Source of the DNA: Massilia norwichensis
GTDB taxonomy: Bacteria; Pseudomonadota; Gammaproteobacteria; Burkholderiales; Burkholderiaceae_D
Assembly: GCF_024753245.1 (NCBI RefSeq)
Contig: NZ_JANUGX010000028.1
Coordinates: forward strand, 30,322 to 94,321
Reading direction: 5' to 3'
DNA: 64,000 nt
Positions 42,565 to 50,494 of this stretch are shown piece after piece (position 1 is the stretch's first letter; every line of letters starts with the position of its first letter). A program made the position numbers and the translations under genes. Below the pieces are notes generated by a model. That model made no database searches. It had not been told where the DNA came from and saw only the letters and a list, made by a program, of their open reading frames with translations.

Positions 42565-43095
42565 TCATTTGAACTTGCAGGTCAACACCCAGAAATACTC
42601 CCAGCGCGCGACCCGGATCTCCTTCGCCGCATTCGACAGGCGCTTGCGCAGCGCGCTGTCGGTCGGGTAGCTCATCGGACGCTCGATCCGCTGGCCCTCT
42701 TCCGTGGTGACGATCTCGTAGGTGGTGCCGTCCGCATCGGTGCGCGCCACCGGATTGCTGAGGCCTTCGACGTAGACTTCGTCCACCAACACCAGCAGCG
42801 CATCCTTGCCAGCCGCCTTCTTCAGCTTCGCCAGGAAGCCGTCCTGCTCCGCGCGCTTCAGGCGCGACCAGCAGAACTCGGCGACCACCGCGCCACAGCC
42901 GGCGGCGCCGTCCGGGATCGCCGGCACCACGCCGTCATCACCGGTCAGGGTCAGCGTCTGCAGGCCGTCGGTCAGCTGCGCGACCTGTTCGCGCACATCG
43001 GCCAGGTCGGCGTCACGGTCCGACAAGCCTTCCCCGTCGTCCTCGTAATCCTCGTCCTCGTAGTCTTCGTAATCGTCGTGTTCTTCGTGATTCAT
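42565..43095 (-). CDS. Truncated class I SAM-methyltransferase-like protein with acidic N-terminus
   Basis: 176 residues from ATG 43095. The first 25 residues are very acidic (MNHEEHDDYEDYEDEDYEDD). The C-terminal part (AEFCWSRLKRAEQDGFLAKL, VDEVYVEGLSNPVARTDADG, RPMSYPTDSALRKRLSNAAK, YFWVLTCKFK) follows the second half of SAM-dependent methyltransferases that read WSHVPRARL...DNRYVEGSSTPISRTDAEGN in my memory of the family. The SAM-binding motif I half is absent. It sits 2 bases after the cysB-like stop on the same strand. It is probably not a methyltransferase any more; function unknown. Confidence 0.7.
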   Translation of the reverse strand: MNHEEHDDYEDYEDEDYEDDGEGLSDRDADLADVREQVAQLTDGLQTLTLTGDDGVVPAIPDGAAGCGAVVAEFCWSRLKRAEQDGFLAKLKKAAGKDALLVLVDEVYVEGLSNPVARTDADGTTYEIVTTEEGQRIERPMSYPTDSALRKRLSNAAKEIRVARWEYFWVLTCKFK

Positions 43096-43097
43096 GT

Positions 43098-44039
43098 TTA
43101 CAGCTCGTAGTTGTCGGCGGTCCCGCGCATTGCCGACTCGACCATCTTGCGGTTGAGCGTAGGCGCGAGCAGCTCGATGAAAGTATAAATATAGCTGCGC
43201 AAATAAGCGCCCTGCTTCACCGCGACGCGCGAGACGTTCATGCCGAACAGCTGGCCGACGGGGATGGCGCGCAGGTTGCGGTCGCGTTCCGGGTCGAAGG
43301 CCATGCCGGCGATGATGCCCACGCCCATGCCCAGCTCGACATAGGTCTTGATGACATCGGCGTCGATCGCTTCCAGCAGCACGTCCGGCTTCAGATTGCG
43401 CAGTTCGAAGGCGTGGTCGATCTTGCTGCGGCCGGCGAAGGCGGCATCGTAGGTGATCAGCGGGTATCCCGCAATCTCTTCCAGCGAAATCGCCTTCGAG
43501 CGCGTCAGCGCGTGCTCGTGCGGCACCACCAGCACGTGCTCCCACTGGTAGCACGGCAGCGTGATCAGGCCGTCGACGGCGGCGATCGATTCGGTGGCGA
43601 TGGCGAGGTCGGCCTGGTCGTTCTTGACCATGTCGGCGATCTGGCGCGGATTGCCCTGTAATAGCGACAACCTCACCTTCGGGAAGCGGGTCATGAAGGC
43701 CTGCACCACCTTCGGCAGCATGTAGCGCGCCTGGGTGTGGGTGGTGGCGATGGTGAAGCTGCCGCTGTCCTGGGCTGCGTATTCCTTGCCGATCCGCTTG
43801 AGGCTGTCGATCTCCTGCATGATCAGCTCGACGGATTCCAGCACCAGCCGGCCCGGCTCGGTCAGGCCGCGGATGCGCTTGCCATGGCGGGTAAAGATGT
43901 CGACGCCAAGCTCTTCCTCGAGCTCGATGATGGCCTTTGACACGCCCGGCTGCGAGGTAAACAGCGCCTTGGCGGCATCGGTCAGATTGAAGTTCTGGCG
44001 GACCGCTTCGCGGACGAAGCGTAGTTGGTGTAGGTTCAT
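43098..44039 (-). CDS. cysB: CysB-family LysR-type transcriptional regulator
   Basis: 313 residues from ATG 44039 (MNLHQLRFVREAVRQNFNLT); a GTG at 44045 is possible. N-terminal helix-turn-helix (FNLTDAAKALFTSQPGVSKAIIELEEELG) and a CysB-type effector domain (IATTHTQARYMLPKVV, QGNPRQIADMVKNDQADLAIATE). TTHTQARY is the acetylserine/sulfate-binding signature of CysB/Cbl. It should activate the divergent cysI-cysN genes under sulfur limitation with O-acetylserine or N-acetylserine as inducer. A LysR-type palindrome lies 20 bases upstream. Confidence 0.92.
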   Translation of the reverse strand: MNLHQLRFVREAVRQNFNLTDAAKALFTSQPGVSKAIIELEEELGVDIFTRHGKRIRGLTEPGRLVLESVELIMQEIDSLKRIGKEYAAQDSGSFTIATTHTQARYMLPKVVQAFMTRFPKVRLSLLQGNPRQIADMVKNDQADLAIATESIAAVDGLITLPCYQWEHVLVVPHEHALTRSKAISLEEIAGYPLITYDAAFAGRSKIDHAFELRNLKPDVLLEAIDADVIKTYVELGMGVGIIAGMAFDPERDRNLRAIPVGQLFGMNVSRVAVKQGAYLRSYIYTFIELLAPTLNRKMVESAMRGTADNYEL

Positions 44040-44351
44040 TGGCACATTTTACAAGCTAGCTTATACCTCGGGCTCATATAAGCAAATAAATTCTCAGTAG
44101 TTTGGAATAAGCCGCCATTTTATTAATATTCCGCATAGTCTACCGGGGAGTGTCGAAATCATGTTGTTAGGCAACATTCATGATCCACGACAGTCTCAGG
44201 GTCGTTCGAAACCGTAGCGAGCGGCGGCAATTTTGGCTGAGAAGCGCAGCTGTACTTACGGTACAGCCGGTCCGCCGTAGCGGAGCATCGCAAGCCAAAA
44301 GTGCAACGCGCAGTAGGTTTCGGACGATCCCACCACACCAGGATCCGAACC
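44040..44351. promoter_or_regulatory. Divergent cysB/cysI control region with LysR box and nested inverted repeats
   Basis: No gene is supported in these 312 bases. GCTTATA (44059-44065) and TATAAGC (44077-44083) with an 11-base spacer fit the T-N11-A LysR box. An AT-rich stretch (44101-44140) may hold the cysI promoter. ATGTTG/CAACAT (44161-44166, 44172-44177) is a small palindrome. From 44201 to 44328 a nested inverted repeat is seen: GTCGTTCGAAACC with GGTTTCGGACGAT, CAATTTTGGCT with AGCCAAAAGTG, and CTGTAC-TTACG-GTACAG in the centre. Confidence 0.7.
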
Positions 44352-46043
44352 ATGTACCGTTACGACCAATACGACCATCTCATCGTACGCGAGCGCATCG
44401 CCCAATACCGCGACCAGGTGCAGCGCCGCCTCAACGACGAGCTGACAGAAGAAGAATTCCTGCCGCTGCGCCTGCAGAACGGCCTGTACATGCAACGCCA
44501 TGCCTACATGCTGCGCATCGCCGTGCCTTACGGCCTGCTGTCGACCAAGCAGCTGCGCATGTTCGCGCACATTGCGCGCACCTACGACCGCGGCTACGGC
44601 CACTTCACGACGCGCCAGAACATCCAGTTCAACTGGATCGAGCTGGAGCAGACGCCGGACATCCTGACTGACCTGGCCTCGGTGGAAATGCATGCGATCC
44701 AGACCTCGGGCAATTGCATCCGCAACACCACGACCGACGAGTTCGCCGGCGTCGCGGCCGACGAGATCGTCGATCCGCGCCCGTTCTGCGAGCTCATCCG
44801 CCAGTGGAGCACCTTCCACCCCGAGTTCATCGCCCTGCCCCGCAAGTTCAAGATCGCCGTCAACGGCGCCGTCGAGGACCGCGCGGCCATCGCCGTGCAC
44901 GACATCGGCCTGACCGCGGTGCGCAACGAGGCCGGTGAAGTCGGCTTCAAGTTCATGGTTGGCGGCGGCCTCGGCCGTACGCCGATCATCGGCAGCGTGA
45001 TCAACGAATTCGTGCCCTGGCAGCACCTGCTGACCTACACGGAAGCCGTCATGCGCGTGTACAACCAGTTCGGCCGCCGCGACAACAAGTACAAGGCCCG
45101 CATCAAGATCCTGGTGAAAGCCACCGGTCCGGAAGAATTCGCGCGCCTGGTCGAGCAGGAATTCGCCGACCTCAAGGATGGTCCGGAAACCCTGACCCGC
45201 GAGGAGGTCGAGCGCGTCGCCGCCTACTTCAACCCGCCGCCGTATGCGACGCTGGAAAACGTCGACCCGCGTGCCGGCCATGAAAACGATAAAGCTTTCG
45301 CCAACTGGCTGCAGCGCAACGTCAAGCCGCACAAGATGGCGGGCTATGCCTCGGTCGTGCTGTCGCTGAAGAAGACCGGCGTGCCGCCGGGCGATGCCAC
45401 CGCCGAGCAGATGGATTTCGTGGCCGACCTGGCCGACCGCTACAGCTTCGGCGAACTGCGTGTGACCCACGAGCAGAACCTGGTGCTGGCCGACGTCGAG
45501 CAAGCCAAACTGTTCGAAGTCTGGCAGCTGGCGAAATCGAAAGGCCTGGCAACGCCGAACATCGGCCTGCTGACCGACATCATCTCCTGCCCGGGCGGCG
45601 ACTATTGCTCGCTGGCGAACGCGAAATCGATCCCGATCGCCGCTGCCATCGCCCAGCGCTTCGACGACATCGACTACCAGCACGACATCGGCGACATCGA
45701 ACTGAACATCTCCGGCTGCATCAACGCCTGCGGCCACCACCACGTCGGCCACATCGGCGTGCTGGGAGTCGACAAGGATGGCGCCGAGTGGTACCAGGTG
45801 TCGATCGGCGGCGCGCAGGGCAACCAGTCCGCGCTCGGCAAGATCATCGGCCCCTCGTTCTCGGCCTCGCAGATGCCGGAAGTGGTGCAGCGCCTGCTCG
45901 ACGTCTACCTGCGCGAGCGCGCCGACGGCGAACGCTTCGTCGACGTCGTCCAGCGCCTCGGCATCGCCCCATTCAAGGAACATGTGTATGCCACGCCGAT
46001 TCCGACCGGCGAACTGGCTGTCGGAGAAGACCAATATGCCTAA
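44352..46043 (+). CDS. cysI: Assimilatory sulfite (nitrite/sulfite) reductase hemoprotein
   Basis: 563 residues from ATG 44352 (MYRYDQYDHLIVRERIAQYR). It reduces sulfite to sulfide with six electrons, using siroheme and a 4Fe-4S cluster. The cluster ligands are C413 and C419 (ISCPGGDYCSLANAKS) and C456 and C460 (ISGCINACGHHHVG). The two-fold repeated ferrodoxin-like domains (HFTTRQNIQFNWIEL, RVTHEQNLVLADV) are present. No CysJ flavoprotein is encoded nearby, so the electron donor is probably ferredoxin or another protein. Siroheme is supplied by cobA at 49.8 kb. Confidence 0.93.
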   Translation: MYRYDQYDHLIVRERIAQYRDQVQRRLNDELTEEEFLPLRLQNGLYMQRHAYMLRIAVPYGLLSTKQLRMFAHIARTYDRGYGHFTTRQNIQFNWIELEQTPDILTDLASVEMHAIQTSGNCIRNTTTDEFAGVAADEIVDPRPFCELIRQWSTFHPEFIALPRKFKIAVNGAVEDRAAIAVHDIGLTAVRNEAGEVGFKFMVGGGLGRTPIIGSVINEFVPWQHLLTYTEAVMRVYNQFGRRDNKYKARIKILVKATGPEEFARLVEQEFADLKDGPETLTREEVERVAAYFNPPPYATLENVDPRAGHENDKAFANWLQRNVKPHKMAGYASVVLSLKKTGVPPGDATAEQMDFVADLADRYSFGELRVTHEQNLVLADVEQAKLFEVWQLAKSKGLATPNIGLLTDIISCPGGDYCSLANAKSIPIAAAIAQRFDDIDYQHDIGDIELNISGCINACGHHHVGHIGVLGVDKDGAEWYQVSIGGAQGNQSALGKIIGPSFSASQMPEVVQRLLDVYLRERADGERFVDVVQRLGIAPFKEHVYATPIPTGELAVGEDQYA

Positions 46044-46608
46044 TATTCAACAACACGCCCAGATCATCAAGGGCCGCGAAGTCGTCGCCGACGACTGGTC
46101 GGTGCTGCGCCTCGAGGAAGCTGAGGCGGCGGACAGCGTCGCCGTCCCGGCCGGCAAAGTCATCCTGCCCCTGAGCGTGTGGCAGGCGCAGCGCGAGACC
46201 CTGCTGGGCCGCGCCGGCGCCGGCGAGATCGGCGTCTGGTTCGCCGCCGACGAGCTGGCGGCCAGTGCCAAGGACGACCTCGGCAAGTTCGCGGTGGTCG
46301 CCGTCGACTTCCCGAAATTCAGCGATGGCCGCGGCTATTCGATCGCCTTCAACCTGCGCAAGCGCCTGGGCTATACCGGCGAGCTGCGCGCCATCGGCGA
46401 TGTGCTGCGCGACCAGCTGTTCCAGATGCAGCGCTGCGGCTTCGACGCCTATGCGACGCGCCAGGACCGCAGCATCCAGGATGCGCTGAAGGGCCTGACC
46501 GTGTTCTCCGAAACCTACCAGGCCTCGACCGACCAACCGCTGCCGCTGTTCCGCCGCCACCAGCGCGACGTGCCGCTGGAGCACAGCGACATCGGCGCCG
46601 GCATCTGA
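46036..46608 (+). CDS. DUF934 protein of the sulfite reductase operon
   Basis: 190 residues from ATG 46036, overlapping the cysI stop by 8 bases. Conserved segments: ILPLSVWQAQRETLL, VAVDFPKFSDGRGYSIAFNLRKRLGYTGELRAIGDVLRDQLFQM, and CGFDAYATRQDRSI. The DUF934 family almost always lies between cysI and cysH in beta- and gammaproteobacteria, but its reaction is unknown. It may be an assembly factor or an electron-transfer partner in place of CysJ; it has only one cysteine, so it is not itself an Fe-S ferredoxin. Confidence 0.88.
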   Translation: MPNIQQHAQIIKGREVVADDWSVLRLEEAEAADSVAVPAGKVILPLSVWQAQRETLLGRAGAGEIGVWFAADELAASAKDDLGKFAVVAVDFPKFSDGRGYSIAFNLRKRLGYTGELRAIGDVLRDQLFQMQRCGFDAYATRQDRSIQDALKGLTVFSETYQASTDQPLPLFRRHQRDVPLEHSDIGAGI

Positions 46609-46625
46609 GGCACAAGGAAGAAACC

Positions 46626-47342
46626 ATGAGCGACCTGCACGCACGTGTCGAAGAAACCCGCGGCATATTGGCCCGCATCGCGCGCGACTTTTCGCCGGCC
46701 GTGTTCGCGTCCAGCCTGGCCGCCGAGGACATGGTCCTGACCGACCTGATCCTCAAGGCCGGTCTGCCGATCGGCATCTTTTCGCTGGAAACCGGCCGCC
46801 TGCACAAGGAAACCCTGGAAGTGCTGGACAAGGTGCGCGACCACTATGGCGTCGAGATCGCGCTGTTCCGGCCGCAACCGGCACTGGTCGAGGAATACGT
46901 CGGCAAGAACGGCCTGAACGCCTTCTACGACAGCGTCGAGATGCGCAAGGAATGCTGCCGCGTGCGCAAGGTCGAGCCGCTCGGCCGTGCGCTGGCGGGC
47001 AAGAAAGCCTGGATCACCGGCCAGCGCCGCGCCCAGTCGACCACCCGTGCCGAACTGGCCGTGCAGGAAGACGACGCGGCCCACGGCATGGCCAAGTTCA
47101 ACCCGCTGGCCGACTGGTCCGAGCAGGATGTATGGCAATATATCCGCGATAACAACGTGCCCTACAACAGCCTGCACGAGCGCGGCTATCCCTCGATCGG
47201 TTGCGAGCCCTGCACCCGCGCCATCCAGCCGGGCGAGGACATCCGTGCCGGCCGCTGGTGGTGGGAAAACCCGGAGTCCAAGGAATGCGGACTGCACCTG
47301 GTTGACGGCAAACTCATCCGTATCAAGTCCGTGGCTGCCTGA
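46626..47342 (+). CDS. cysH: Adenylylsulfate (APS) reductase, 4Fe-4S type
   Basis: 238 residues from ATG 46626, with AAGGAAG upstream. It reduces activated sulfate to sulfite with thioredoxin. PP-loop-type fold (FASSLAAEDMVLTDLI). The cysteine pairs C110-C111 (RKECCRVRKVEPL) and C193/C196 (IGCEPCTRAI) are the ligands of the 4Fe-4S cluster, which marks APS-specific reductases rather than PAPS reductases. The catalytic tail SKECGLHL is present. This means the pathway needs only APS and no CysC kinase. Confidence 0.94.
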   Translation: MSDLHARVEETRGILARIARDFSPAVFASSLAAEDMVLTDLILKAGLPIGIFSLETGRLHKETLEVLDKVRDHYGVEIALFRPQPALVEEYVGKNGLNAFYDSVEMRKECCRVRKVEPLGRALAGKKAWITGQRRAQSTTRAELAVQEDDAAHGMAKFNPLADWSEQDVWQYIRDNNVPYNSLHERGYPSIGCEPCTRAIQPGEDIRAGRWWWENPESKECGLHLVDGKLIRIKSVAA

Positions 47343-47384
47343 GCGGCCGGGGACGAACACAAGACATTGACAGGCACAGCCATC

Positions 47385-48323
47385 ATGACGACTTTTAGCG
47401 ACACCCCAGGCGTACTCGGCGACGTGAATTCCCGCCACCTCGACGCCCTCGAATCGGAAGCGATCCACATCCTGCGCGAAGTGGCGGCCGAGTGCACGAA
47501 TCCGGCCCTGCTGTTCTCGGGCGGCAAGGACTCCGTCGTGCTGCTGCGCCTCGCCGAAAAGGCCTTCCGCCCGGGTAAATTCCCCTTCCCGCTGGTGCAC
47601 ATCGACACCGGCCACAACTTCGACGAAGTGATCGCCTTCCGCGACGCCCGCGTGGCCGAGCTGGGCGAGCGCCTGATCGTCGGCTCGGTCGAAGACTCGA
47701 TCAAAAAGGGCACGGTGCGCCTGCGCAATCCGGCCACCGATTCGCGCAACGCGGCCCAGGCCGTGACGCTGCTGGAAACCATCGCCGAGCACGGCTTCGA
47801 CGCCTGCATCGGCGGCGCCCGCCGCGACGAAGAAAAGGCGCGCGCCAAGGAGCGCATCTTCTCCTTCCGCGACGAATTCGGCCAGTGGGACCCGAAGGCC
47901 CAGCGCCCGGAACTGTGGGACCTGTATAACACCCGCGTCCACCCGGGCGAGAACATGCGTGTGTTCCCGATCTCGAACTGGACCGAGCTCGACGTCTGGC
48001 AATACATCGCCCGCGAAAAGCTGGCCCTGCCGCCGATCTACTACGCGCACCAGCGCCAGGTGATCCCGCGCAACGGCCTGCTGGTGCCGCTGACCCCGCT
48101 GACCCCGGCGCGCGAAGGCGAGACCGTCGAGACCCAGACCGTGCGCTTCCGTACCGTCGGCGACATCTCATGCACCTGCCCGGTGAGCTCGACCGCATCG
48201 ACGCCGCTCGAAATCATCGCCGAAACCGCGATCACCCAGATCACCGAGCGCGGCGCGACCCGCATGGACGACCAGACCTCGGAAGCGTCGATGGAAAAAC
48301 GCAAGAAGCAAGGATATTTCTGA
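47385..48323 (+). CDS. cysD: Sulfate adenylyltransferase subunit 2
   Basis: 312 residues from ATG 47385; a TTG at 47367 is in frame but less likely. The PP-loop ATP pyrophosphatase motif LLFSGGKDSVVLL and FPLVHIDTGHNFDEVI, CIGGARRDEEKARAKERIFSFRDEFGQWDPK are typical of CysD. With CysN it makes APS from sulfate and ATP. Its stop overlaps the cysN ATG by one base. Confidence 0.96.
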   Translation: MTTFSDTPGVLGDVNSRHLDALESEAIHILREVAAECTNPALLFSGGKDSVVLLRLAEKAFRPGKFPFPLVHIDTGHNFDEVIAFRDARVAELGERLIVGSVEDSIKKGTVRLRNPATDSRNAAQAVTLLETIAEHGFDACIGGARRDEEKARAKERIFSFRDEFGQWDPKAQRPELWDLYNTRVHPGENMRVFPISNWTELDVWQYIAREKLALPPIYYAHQRQVIPRNGLLVPLTPLTPAREGETVETQTVRFRTVGDISCTCPVSSTASTPLEIIAETAITQITERGATRMDDQTSEASMEKRKKQGYF

Positions 48324-49663
48324 TGAACGCCGTGACTGCCGATATGAAAACTGAGTTGAACCACGCCGCCGACCAATCGGGCCAGGCCAGCCTGCTGCGC
48401 TTCATCACCGCCGGCTCCGTCGACGACGGCAAGAGCACCCTGATCGGCCGCCTGCTGTACGACAGCAAGGGCATCTTCGCGGACCAACTGGCGGCGGTGT
48501 CGCGCTCGAAGCACAAGCGCACCGTGGGCGATACCATCGACCTCTCGCTGCTGACCGACGGCCTCGAAGCCGAGCGCGAACAGGGCATCACGATCGACGT
48601 CGCCTACCGCTATTTCGCAACGCCGAAGCGCAAGTTCATCATCGCCGATACGCCGGGCCACGAGCAGTACACCCGCAACATGGTGACCGGCGCCTCGACC
48701 GCCGATGCGGTGATCATCCTGGTCGACGTCTCGAAAGTGAAACTCGGCGACGACGGCTCGGTCGAGCTGCTGACGCAAACCAAGCGCCACTCGACGATTG
48801 CCAAACTGCTGCAGATCGAGCACGTGATCGTGGCCGTCAACAAGATGGACCTGGTGCACTACGACCGCAATGTGTACGACCGCATCGTTGGCGCCTACAC
48901 CGAATTCGCGAACAGCCTGGGCCTGAAGGACATCACCGCGATTCCGCTGTCGGCGCTGGAAGGCAGCAATGTGGTCGAGCGCGGCGACAACATGCCCTGG
49001 TACGAAGGCCCGACCCTGATCGAGCTGCTGGAATCGATCAGCGTCTACGACGAAACCCACGACGCGCCCTTCCGCTTCCCGGTGCAGCTGGTGGCCCGCC
49101 ACAACGGCCACGAGGCGAACGACTTCCGCGGCTACATGGGCCGTATCGAATCGGGCAAGGTAACGGTGGGCGACAAGCTGGTGGTGCAGCCGTCCGGCGT
49201 CGAAGCCACGGTCAAGGAGATCCAGACCTTCGACGGCGCCCTGCAGACCGCGGTGGCCGGCCAGTCGGTCACCCTGCTGCTGAACGAATACGTCGACGTC
49301 TCGCGCGGCGACGTGCTGGCCGGGGCCGCGCATCCTGCCACCCTGCTCAAGCAGGTCGAGGCCGACGTCTGCTGGATGGCCGACGAGCCGCTGGACCTGC
49401 GCCGCAAGTACTGGCTCAAGCACGGCACCCGCCAGACCATGGCCAAGGTGAAGGCGATCGAAAACATCCTCGACGTGAACACCCAGCAGCGCCATGCTGC
49501 CAAGGGCCTGAAGCTGAACGACATCGCCCGCATCGAGCTGGCCGTGCAGCAGCCGCTGGCCGCCGACGCCTATGAGGACATCCGCGCGACCGGGGCCTTC
49601 ATCCTGATCGATGAAGTGACCCACCAGACGGTGGCAGCGGGTATGATTCGCCTGGGTGAATAA
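48323..49663 (+). CDS. cysN: Sulfate adenylyltransferase subunit 1 (GTPase)
   Basis: 446 residues from ATG 48323. EF-Tu-like GTPase: GSVDDGKSTLIGRLL (G1), DTPGHEQYTRNM (G3), VAVNKMDLVHYD (G4), then beta-barrel domains. GTP hydrolysis drives APS formation by CysD. Length matches CysN alone; there is no fused CysC APS kinase, in agreement with an APS-type CysH. A paired-hairpin repeat lies directly after the stop. Confidence 0.96.
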   Translation: MNAVTADMKTELNHAADQSGQASLLRFITAGSVDDGKSTLIGRLLYDSKGIFADQLAAVSRSKHKRTVGDTIDLSLLTDGLEAEREQGITIDVAYRYFATPKRKFIIADTPGHEQYTRNMVTGASTADAVIILVDVSKVKLGDDGSVELLTQTKRHSTIAKLLQIEHVIVAVNKMDLVHYDRNVYDRIVGAYTEFANSLGLKDITAIPLSALEGSNVVERGDNMPWYEGPTLIELLESISVYDETHDAPFRFPVQLVARHNGHEANDFRGYMGRIESGKVTVGDKLVVQPSGVEATVKEIQTFDGALQTAVAGQSVTLLLNEYVDVSRGDVLAGAAHPATLLKQVEADVCWMADEPLDLRRKYWLKHGTRQTMAKVKAIENILDVNTQQRHAAKGLKLNDIARIELAVQQPLAADAYEDIRATGAFILIDEVTHQTVAAGMIRLGE

Positions 49664-49667
49664 CTAC

Positions 49668-49755
49668 CACGTCGTCCCCGCGCAGGCGGGGACCCAAGTT
49701 GCACGCGTTTCGTCAGCGCATGCAAACTTGGGTTCCCGCCTCCGCGGGAATGACG
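49668..49755. repeat. Paired hairpin repeat forming an 88-base inverted repeat after cysN
   Basis: Hairpin 1 is GTCCCCGC-GCAG-GCGGGGAC (49674-49693); then CCAAGTTGCA, a short middle, TGCAAACTTGGG and hairpin 2 (GTTCCCGC to GCGGGAAT, about 49732-49751), then GACGT. The halves are mutual reverse complements with few mismatches. It lies between cysN and cobA and may slow or end transcription. Confidence 0.85.
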
Positions 49756-49776
49756 TAACTATAAGGAAGCAGCTCG

Positions 49777-50493
49777 GTGCTGGGAAAAGTTTATCTAATC
49801 GGCGCCGGTCCCGGCGCGGCTGACCTCATCACCGTACGCGGCGCGCGCCTGCTGGCGCAGGCCGAGGTCGTGCTGTACGACGCCCTCGTCACACCCGAAA
49901 TGCTGGAGCTGTGTGCGCAGGCCGAGAAGATCTCGGTCGGCAAGCGCTCCGGCCAGCGCTCCACCGCGCAAACCCTCATCAACGAACAACTGGTCGAGTG
50001 CGCCCGGCGTTTCAAGCTGGTCGTGCGCCTGAAGGGCGGCGACCCGATGCTGTTCGGCCGCGCCGACGAAGAATTGCGCGCGCTCGAGGAAGCCGGCATC
50101 GAGGTCGAAGTCGTCCCCGGCATCACCACGGCGGTCGCCGCGGCGGCAGCGACGAAGCAGCCACTCACCAAGCGTGGCGTGGCGCGCAGCGTCGCCTTCT
50201 TCACCTCCAGCACGGCGCCGGACGAACCGGACCACCCTGCCCTGCCGGCCACCGACACCATGGTGCAGTACATGGGCGGGCGCGAAGCCGCCGCCACCGC
50301 CGAGCGCCTGCTGGCGCTGGGCCGCCGCCCCGAACTGCCGGTGGTGGTCATCGAAAACTGCAGCCGCCCCGACCAGCGCATCCTGCGCCTGACCCTTGCC
50401 GACCTGGCGCATGGCCTGGACACGGCCCAGGGCCCGGTGCTGGTGATGATCGGCGAAGCCCTGCAGCGCCGCGAGCACCAAGGCCCCGATTAA
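49777..50493 (+). CDS. cobA: Uroporphyrinogen-III C-methyltransferase
   Basis: 238 residues from a GTG at 49777, supported by AAGGAAG at 49763-49769. It methylates uroporphyrinogen III at C2 and C7 to precorrin-2. Motifs VYLIGAGPGAADLITVRGARLL, VVRLKGGDPMLFGR and VVPGITTAVAAAAATKQPLT are characteristic. With no CysG fusion, ferrochelation to siroheme must come from another protein; a CbiX-like chelatase lies 3 kb away. It follows the sulfate genes and presumably serves CysI. Confidence 0.94.
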   Translation: MLGKVYLIGAGPGAADLITVRGARLLAQAEVVLYDALVTPEMLELCAQAEKISVGKRSGQRSTAQTLINEQLVECARRFKLVVRLKGGDPMLFGRADEELRALEEAGIEVEVVPGITTAVAAAAATKQPLTKRGVARSVAFFTSSTAPDEPDHPALPATDTMVQYMGGREAAATAERLLALGRRPELPVVVIENCSRPDQRILRLTLADLAHGLDTAQGPVLVMIGEALQRREHQGPD

Positions 50494-50494
50494 C

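Noticed and set aside
44180..44671. A 163-codon open frame over the cysI leader and 5' end
   Set aside because: It is out of frame with cysI, arginine/proline-rich and without conserved motifs.
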